The position numbers and the translations under genes are program-made. A stretch of 8,659 bases of DNA from DAOTXK01 sp034435395 (GTDB taxonomy: Bacteria > Chloroflexota > Anaerolineae > Aggregatilineales > Ch27): positions 1 to 8,659 of the forward strand of contig DAOTXK010000096.1 of NCBI GenBank assembly GCA_034435395.1, read 5' to 3'. This document shows, piece after piece, positions 4,922 to 8,659 of the stretch (its first letter is position 1; the number at the start of each line of letters is the position of its first letter). The notes under the pieces were generated by a model. It was not told the DNA's origin. It made no database searches and saw nothing but the letters and a program-made list of their open reading frames with translations.

Positions 4922-6174
4922 ACGGACTGCGCCGCTGGTGGCAGCAAGTGGGGAGGGTCTGGCGCGGGCGGCTGCTGAGGCTCCCCATCCCCCGGCGTAA
5001 TCGGGCCGCGGCGGTTCCTCACGCCGAGCAGGTGCTGCGCGAGAGCGAGGAGCGCTACCGCCAGCTCGCCCAACTCTCGCCGGATGCCATCGTGGTCCAC
5101 CGCGAGGGCCAGATCATTTTTGTGAACGCCGCCGGGGTCAGACTGTTAGGCGCGGCCAGCGAGCAGGAACTCCTCGGTCGGTCGGTGATGGACTTTATCC
5201 ACCCGGATGATGCCCCCATGATTCGAGAGCGGATGCAGCAGGTGATGGAAGAGCGACGACCGACCGATTTCGCCGAGCAGCGCCTGGTCCGCCTGGACGG
5301 TCAGATCATCCATGCCGAAGCGGCGTCGGTGGCGGTGCCCCTGGGCGGCAAGGTCATCGTACAAACTGTGGCCCGCGACATCACCGAGCGTCGGGAGGCC
5401 GAGCGGCAGCGCCTGGCCCTGGAGATCGAGCGCGAGCGGGTGCGGGTATTGGAGAAGTTCATCGGCGACGCCTCGCACGATCTGCGGACGCCGCTCACCA
5501 CCATCCGGTTCAGCGTCTACCTGCTGGGCAAGCTGGCCGATACCGAGCGGCAGCGGCATTACCTGTCCATCCTGGAATCACAATTCCTGCATCTGGAAGG
5601 TCTGCTGGAAAGCATGCTCAACCTGTCCCGGCTGGACAGGGAGACCGCGTTCGAGATGGTGCCGGTGGATGTGATGGCCCTGACGCAGGACATCGTCGCC
5701 CGGCAGGCGGCGCTGGCCGAGCGTAAGGGGCAGGACCTGCGGCTCACGGGCGAACCCCACCTGCCGGCGGTTATGGCCGACAGGGAGCACCTGACCAGCG
5801 CTATCAGCAACGTGATCGTGAATGCCATCCACTATACGCCAGCGGAGGGGACCATCACCGTGCGCGTCTACCGGGAGGGGCGGCAGGTCGTGGTCGCCGT
5901 GTAGGACACTGGCATCGGCATCGATCCTGCCGACCTGCCGCACATCTTCGACCGCTTCTTTCGGGCGGATCGGGCGCGGAGCGCCCACGCGGGCGGCGCC
6001 GGGCTGGGGCTGACTATCGCCCGAAAAGTCATCGACAAGCACCGGGGCCAGATCACGGTGGACAGCGCGCCGGACCGGGGCAGCACCTTCCGCATCTATC
6101 TGCCCATCGCCGACGCACGGGAACCGGCGCGCCCCGGCAACCTTGACACGCCTCATCGGGATGGTACAATGTGA
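4918..6174 (+). pseudogene. PAS sensor histidine kinase interrupted by an in-frame TAG
   Basis: The frame from ATG 4918 runs 418 codons to a TGA at 6172-6174 but is broken by TAG at codon 329 (5902-5904). Order: a basic, non-membrane N-terminus (1-40); a PAS domain (about 47-158: SPDAIVVHREGQIIFVNAAG, FIHPDDAP, ARDITERREAE); a dimerisation/phosphoacceptor H box ASHDLRTPLT with His187; then the ATPase N box (Asn298, Asn302 in NVIVNAIHYTP). The TAG falls directly before the G1 box (DTGIGI, 330-335). The F box (IFDRFFRAD) and G2 box (GGAGLGL, 359-365) follow in the same frame, intact. A product ending at TAG would lack G1, F and G2 and could not bind ATP. A single base change (for example from GAG, CAG, AAG or TCG) explains it. 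Recent pseudogene, sequencing error or readthrough remain possible. Probably soluble and cytosolic; no response regulator is adjacent. AAAGGG (4907-4912) supports the start; an in-frame GTG lies at 4876. Confidence 0.85.
6143..6170 (+). promoter_or_regulatory. tRNA-Arg promoter inside the kinase 3' end
   Basis: A perfect -35 TTGACA (6143-6148), a 16-bp spacer and TACAAT (6165-6170, 5/6). It lies within the last codons of the kinase frame. The predicted start near 6177 is about 6 nt before the tRNA, as expected for a stable-RNA gene. Confidence 0.85.
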
Positions 6175-6182
6175 GCACAGAT

Positions 6183-6254
6183 GTCCCCATAGCTCAGAGG
6201 ATAGAGCGTTGCCCTCCGGAGGCAGAGGCCCAGGTTCGAGTCCTGGTGGGGACG
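6183..6254 (+). tRNA. tRNA-Arg, anticodon CCG
   Basis: A complete cloverleaf: 7-bp acceptor stem (6183-6189 with 6247-6253, all paired), D stem GCTC/GAGC (6192-6195, 6204-6207), anticodon stem TTGCC/GGCAG with loop CTCCGGA, and T stem CCAGG/CCTGG with loop TTCGAGT. The anticodon CCG (6216-6218) reads the Arg codon CGG. The discriminator base is G6254 and CCA is not encoded. It has its own promoter and terminator, so it is a single-gene unit. It would not decode the CGC/CGT codons used in the downstream arginine leader. Confidence 0.97.
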
Positions 6255-6260
6255 CTCTCA

Positions 6261-6284
6261 GGTCGCTCCCCGGCGGCCTTTTTT
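6261..6284 (+). terminator. Intrinsic terminator of tRNA-Arg
   Basis: The stem GGTCGC/GCGGCC (6261-6266 with 6273-6278, one T-G pair) closes a 6-nt loop and is followed immediately by six T (6279-6284). It begins 6 nt after the tRNA. Confidence 0.9.
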
Positions 6285-6449
6285 GTTGGGGAGGCGTTCC
6301 CCACCATGCCCCTGCCCGGTGAAAGGTGGTGATTCGGGGACCTTCGCCCCCAGCCCGCCATCGCCAGACGACGCCCGTCTGATGCTTGTGCAAGCCGCCT
6401 AAGCGATTCCCCCGTTTTTCGTCAGGATATCTGAACTTGTCCGGGGGCC
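6285..6449. other. Non-coding stretch between tRNA terminator and arg leader
   Basis: No gene is supported. There are small inverted repeats: TGGGGA/TCCCCA (6287-6292, 6298-6303), CAGACG/CGTCTG (6365-6370, 6376-6381), and CCCCCG/CGGGGG (6409-6414, 6442-6447). The last pair encloses the near-palindrome TCAGGATATCTGA (6422-6434), which could be a regulator site just upstream of the arg promoter candidate. Nothing else is evident. Confidence 0.5.
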
Positions 6450-6478
6450 TTGACTCGGCTTCCCGTAAGTGCTAATTT
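6450..6478 (+). promoter_or_regulatory. Promoter candidate for the argCB leader transcript
   Basis: TTGACT (6450-6455, 5/6) is separated by 17 bp from TAATTT (6473-6478, only 3/6). Transcription would start near 6485, giving a leader of about 275 nt before argC. The weak -10 makes this tentative; position and -35 quality are the main support. Confidence 0.4.
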
Positions 6479-6513
6479 GTGGGCAATAGCGCCAATGATC
6501 CGATGATTAGCAC
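6469..6513. repeat. 8-bp inverted repeat GTGCTAAT/ATTAGCAC
   Basis: The arms lie at 6469-6476 and 6506-6513 and are perfect, with 29 bp between them. The left arm overlaps the candidate -10 element, so the pair could be a two-site operator. If transcription starts further upstream, it could be the basal stem of an RNA domain. It does not match the ArgR box consensus. Confidence 0.4.
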
Positions 6514-6541
6514 CCCAGAGGGGCACCTGGACAGTTGGTGA
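6503..6541 (+). CDS. 12-codon ORF overlapping the arginine leader start
   Basis: ATG 6503 opens a 12-residue frame (MISTPEGHLDSW) whose TGA shares one base with the leader ATG (TGATG, 6539-6543). This geometry would allow terminating ribosomes to restart on the leader. A three-codon ORF (ATG 6495, MIR) overlaps its start in turn. No clear ribosome-binding site is seen, so this is speculative. Confidence 0.2.
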   Translation: MISTPEGHLDSW

Positions 6542-6624
6542 TGTCAATAAACGCAGGATTTTTTGTCTTCCCAGTTGACGCTCGCCGCCCGCGTCGTCGC
6601 CCCCAGACCGGAGAGGTCTGGTAG
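6541..6624 (+). CDS. Arginine-rich leader peptide of the argCB attenuator
   Basis: ATG 6541 opens a 27-codon ORF ending in TAG (6622-6624). Residues 1-14 are MSINAGFFVFPVDA and residues 15-20 are RRPRRR (CGC CGC CCG CGT CGT CGC, 6583-6600). The remainder is PQTGEVW. Five Arg codons in six, ending 3 nt before an RNA hairpin and about 70 nt before a terminator upstream of an arginine operon, is the signature of a regulatory leader peptide of the trp/his type. The CGC and CGT codons are normally read by a different isoacceptor (anticodon ACG/ICG) from the CCG tRNA encoded upstream. The ribosome-binding site is weak (TGGA, 6528-6531); GTG 6538 in frame or reinitiation from the upstream ORF are alternatives. 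The peptide itself probably has no function beyond its translation. Confidence 0.75.
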   Translation: MSINAGFFVFPVDARRPRRRPQTGEVW

Positions 6625-6705
6625 GGATGTTGCCGCGTCGGTGAGCCCCGTTCGCACGCGACGATCACTCCCCCCGGACCTCTCCAGGCCCGGGGGTTTT
6701 AATTT
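6603..6705 (+). promoter_or_regulatory. Transcription attenuator of argCB (alternative RNA hairpins)
   Basis: Three competing structures are visible. Hairpin 1 is CCAGACC/GGTCTGG (6603-6609 with 6615-6621, loop GGAGA). The antiterminator pairs GGAGAGGTCTGG (6610-6621) with CCGGACCTCTCC (6674-6685), 12 bp with one T-G. The terminator is 6671-6696. A smaller hairpin (6636-6643 with 6655-6663, one bulge) lies inside the antiterminator loop and would bring its strands together. Hairpin 1 and the terminator each exclude the antiterminator. Inferred logic: a ribosome stalled late in the Arg codons masks the 5' arm of hairpin 1, freeing 6610-6621 to form the antiterminator. A ribosome reaching the stop codon at 6622 masks that strand and termination follows. 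With no translation, hairpin 1 forms and termination follows. Confidence 0.8.
6671..6705 (+). terminator. Leader terminator upstream of argC
   Basis: CCCCCGG (6671-6677) pairs with CCGGGGG (6690-6696). An inner CCT/AGG stem with a CTCC loop continues the helix after one A-C mismatch, giving about 10 bp. TTTTAATTT (6697-6705) follows. It lies 57 nt before the argC start, where a terminator makes sense only if it is conditional. Confidence 0.85.
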
Positions 6706-6761
6706 GCCGGGGCAGCCGTCCCAGCGATCGTCATCTGGCAGCCAACGAGGCGGAGGGGAAT

Positions 6762-7766
6762 ATGTCCGAAGCGATTAAGGTAGGCATTTATGGCGCAGCG
6801 GGGTACACCGGCCAGGAATTGGTGAACATCCTGGCCAGGCACCCCTACGCTGAACTGGTCTTCGCTACCTCCAACCAGGATGCCGGGCAGCCGGTACCGG
6901 GCACCGATCGGTGTTACGTGCCGCACGAGGAGGCCCCGCTCCCCGACGTGGACATGGTGTTCCTGGCGCTGCCGCACCAGGCTTCCGCGCCCGTCGCCGG
7001 GGCCGCCTTCGCCGCCGGGGTCAAAGCGGTCGATCTCTCGGCGGATTTACGACTGGACACGCCGGAAGCCTACAAACAGTGGTACAACGCCCTGCATCCC
7101 TTCCCGTCGCTGTTGCCGGTGCCCTATGGCCTGCCGGAGATCAACCGGGCGGCCATCGCCGGCGCGTCGCTGGTCGCCAACCCCGGCTGTTACCCGACGG
7201 CGGCGCTGCTGGGGCTGTACCCGTTGCTGGCCAGCCACGCCCTGGCCGAGGACGCGCCGATCATCGTCGATGCCAAGTCGGGCGTGTCCGGCGCGGGGCG
7301 GACTCCCTCGTCCACCACCCATTTCGTGGAGGTCTTCGGCAACCTGTTGCCCTATAACGTGGGGCGGGCGCACCGCCACACTGGCGAGATGGAGCAGGAG
7401 ATCGCCAGGGCCAACGGCAAAACCGGGCCGCTGATCTTCACGCCGCACCTGCTGCCGGTGGACCGGGGCCTGCTGGCCACGATCTACGTCGAACTGAACG
7501 CGCCCTGGGCCGGGGTGGCGCTGCAATCGCTCTACGAGGAGACCTACGCGGCGGAGCCGCTGGTCGACGTGCTCCCGGCGGGGCAGCAGGCCACGCTGCG
7601 GCACGCCGTGCGTAAGCCCAACTGCGCCATCTCCCTCACCCCGGTGACGGAGAAGCTGGTCGTGATCGTGTCCGTGATCGATAACCTGCTCAAAGGCGCG
7701 GCCAGCCAGGCCGTCCAGAACTTCAACCTGATGTTTGGCCTGCCGGAAACGACCGGAATCCTGTGA
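6762..7766 (+). CDS. argC: N-acetyl-gamma-glutamyl-phosphate reductase
   Basis: A 334-residue cytosolic enzyme, close to the usual ArgC length of about 330-350. It reduces N-acetylglutamyl 5-phosphate to the semialdehyde with NADPH, the third step of arginine (ornithine) synthesis. The N-terminal Rossmann loop reads GIYGAAGYTGQEL (from residue 8). The catalytic cysteine is Cys143 in NPGCYPTAALLG, and His206 lies in the HRHTGEMEQE segment. KSGVSGAGR (172-180) is the other strong family motif. The start is set by GGAGGGG (6752-6758) just upstream. The gene is first in the operon behind the attenuator and overlaps argB by 4 bp (GTGA, 7763-7766), implying coupled translation. No anomalies are seen. 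Confidence 0.97.
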   Translation: MSEAIKVGIYGAAGYTGQELVNILARHPYAELVFATSNQDAGQPVPGTDRCYVPHEEAPLPDVDMVFLALPHQASAPVAGAAFAAGVKAVDLSADLRLDTPEAYKQWYNALHPFPSLLPVPYGLPEINRAAIAGASLVANPGCYPTAALLGLYPLLASHALAEDAPIIVDAKSGVSGAGRTPSSTTHFVEVFGNLLPYNVGRAHRHTGEMEQEIARANGKTGPLIFTPHLLPVDRGLLATIYVELNAPWAGVALQSLYEETYAAEPLVDVLPAGQQATLRHAVRKPNCAISLTPVTEKLVVIVSVIDNLLKGAASQAVQNFNLMFGLPETTGIL

Positions 7767-8635
7767 AGATGACTGTTGAACGCTCAACTGTAGCCAGCGT
7801 TAACGTAAAAGTCCCTCATTCGCCAGCAGCGCCGATGGTGCTGAAGGTCGGCGGCAACGACCTTGACGATCCCGCTTTTCTCCAGGCGCTGGCGGGTTAC
7901 CTGGCGACGCCCCCCGCGCCGGTGATCCTGGTGCACGGCGGCGGCAAGGAGATCGGCACCCTGCAAGCGCGCCTGGGCATCGCGCCGCAGTGGGTGGACG
8001 GGCTGCGCGTCACCGACGAGGACACGCTGGCCGTGGTGGAGATGGTGCTCTGCGGGCGGGTTAACACGCGGCTGGTGCGCCAGCTCATCGCCGCCGGGAT
8101 CGACGCCCAGGGCATGAGTGGGGCGGACCGGGGCCTGGTGCGGGCCGCCAAGCTGGCCCATCCCGGCGGCGACCTGGGCCGGGTGGGCGCGATCACGGCC
8201 GTGCGGGGCGACGCCCTGGCGGCCATGCTGGCCCAGGGCATCACGCCCGTGATCGCGCCGCTGGCCCTGGGCGACGATGGCGAGATGTACAACGTCAACG
8301 CCGACCACGCGGCGGCGGCGGTCGCCCAGGCGGTGGGGGCGGGGCGGATCGTGTTCCTGACCAACGTCAGCGCCGTGCGGGTGGACGGCGCGCCGGCCCC
8401 GTCCCTCAGCCAGGCGGAGGCGGAGCGGCTGATCGCTGGGGGCGTCATCACCGGCGGCATGATCCCCAAGGTGCAGACGGCGCTCCACGCGGTGGCGCTG
8501 GGCATCCCCCAGGCGGTGATCACCGACCTGGACGGCCTGCGTCACCAGGGCGGCACCGTCTTCTACAGCCAGGGGGCGGCGGCCCAGCCGCAGCCCGCCG
8601 CGCCCGCGCCGGTCGGTGCCGGAGTGGCGTTATAG
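7763..8635 (+). CDS. argB: Acetylglutamate kinase
   Basis: A 290-residue amino-acid-kinase-family enzyme that phosphorylates N-acetylglutamate with ATP, the step before ArgC. Motifs: LKVGGND with Lys28, VHGGGKEIG (57-65), DGLRVTDEDT (79-88), NVNADHAAAA (178-187), FLTNVSAVRVDG (198-209) and GGMIPKV with Lys236. DGLRVTD points to ArgB rather than the LysZ type. After ITD the C-terminus is shortened and lacks the HALLLE-like arginine-site segment of feedback-sensitive enzymes, ending in an Ala/Pro tail. The GTG at 7763 overlaps the argC stop; ATG 7769 is possible. An ATG at 7835 would fit the compact family start but has no ribosome-binding site. It ends in TAG. Confidence 0.94.
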   Translation: MKMTVERSTVASVNVKVPHSPAAPMVLKVGGNDLDDPAFLQALAGYLATPPAPVILVHGGGKEIGTLQARLGIAPQWVDGLRVTDEDTLAVVEMVLCGRVNTRLVRQLIAAGIDAQGMSGADRGLVRAAKLAHPGGDLGRVGAITAVRGDALAAMLAQGITPVIAPLALGDDGEMYNVNADHAAAAVAQAVGAGRIVFLTNVSAVRVDGAPAPSLSQAEAERLIAGGVITGGMIPKVQTALHAVALGIPQAVITDLDGLRHQGGTVFYSQGAAAQPQPAAPAPVGAGVAL

Positions 8636-8659
8636 ATAGAGTCAGCCATGGTAGGGGCG

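Noticed and set aside
6574..6579. TTGACG as a -35 hexamer for an internal argC promoter
   Set aside because: There is no plausible -10 at 16-18 bp; the region is GC-rich and codes for the leader Arg run.
6622..6640. T-box riboswitch in the argC leader (AGGGATGTTGCCGCG resembles AGGGTGGNACCGCG)
   Set aside because: The TGGN bulge is not preserved, no Stem I landmarks or specifier loop are visible upstream, and the terminator does not use the complementary CGTCCCT-type strand. The leader-peptide model explains the pairings better.
8648..8659. ATG at the right edge as the start of the next arg gene
   Set aside because: Only four codons are visible and no ribosome-binding site precedes it. It could equally be intergenic sequence.

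Overview
This is a GC-rich window from a bacterial chromosome, most likely Chloroflexota. The inference rests on the gene content, a LexA of the type that binds a Bacillus-like SOS box, and a two-repeat PH-domain membrane protein fused to a cyclic-nucleotide fold. No ribosomal marker is present, so the phylum is a moderate-confidence guess. All supported protein genes are on the + strand.

Layout: 4-129 is a degenerate 7-bp tandem repeat. 349-2169 encodes a large membrane protein with a cyclic-nucleotide-binding-like domain followed by two copies of a TM-pair/PH module. 2384-3139 and 3292-3615 encode the AzlC/AzlD branched-chain amino-acid exporter, with a 22-codon ORF wedged in front of azlD. 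3676-3786 is the lexA control region: a near-consensus promoter with a perfect CGAAC-N4-GTTCG operator in its spacer, preceded by three TTGGG repeats exactly 20 bp apart. lexA is 3798-4520 and has an Ala-Ser pair where the self-cleavage site is normally Ala-Gly. After a hairpin-rich gap comes a PAS histidine kinase gene (4918-6174) interrupted by an in-frame TAG immediately before the ATP-binding G1 box. The tail of that gene contains the promoter of tRNA-Arg(CCG) (6183-6254), which has its own terminator.

The most interesting region is 6450-6761, upstream of argC-argB (6762-8635). It reads as a complete ribosome-mediated transcription attenuator for arginine. There is a 27-codon leader ORF with five Arg codons within six. 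The ORF's end folds into a 7-bp hairpin, and the 3' half of that hairpin can instead pair over 12 bp with the 5' half of a strong intrinsic terminator just before argC. Stalling at the Arg codons would expose the antiterminator strand; complete translation would cover it and let transcription stop. Attenuation of this trp/his type is classical for several amino acids, but I know of no well-described bacterial version for arginine, so this is my candidate for a new system.

How the genes fit together: argC and argB give two consecutive steps of arginine synthesis and overlap by 4 bp. The ArgB C-terminus seems to lack the arginine-binding signature of feedback-sensitive enzymes, which would leave expression control by the leader as a main brake. 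LexA autoregulates. The AzlCD exporter, the PH-domain protein and the broken kinase have no evident functional link to each other.
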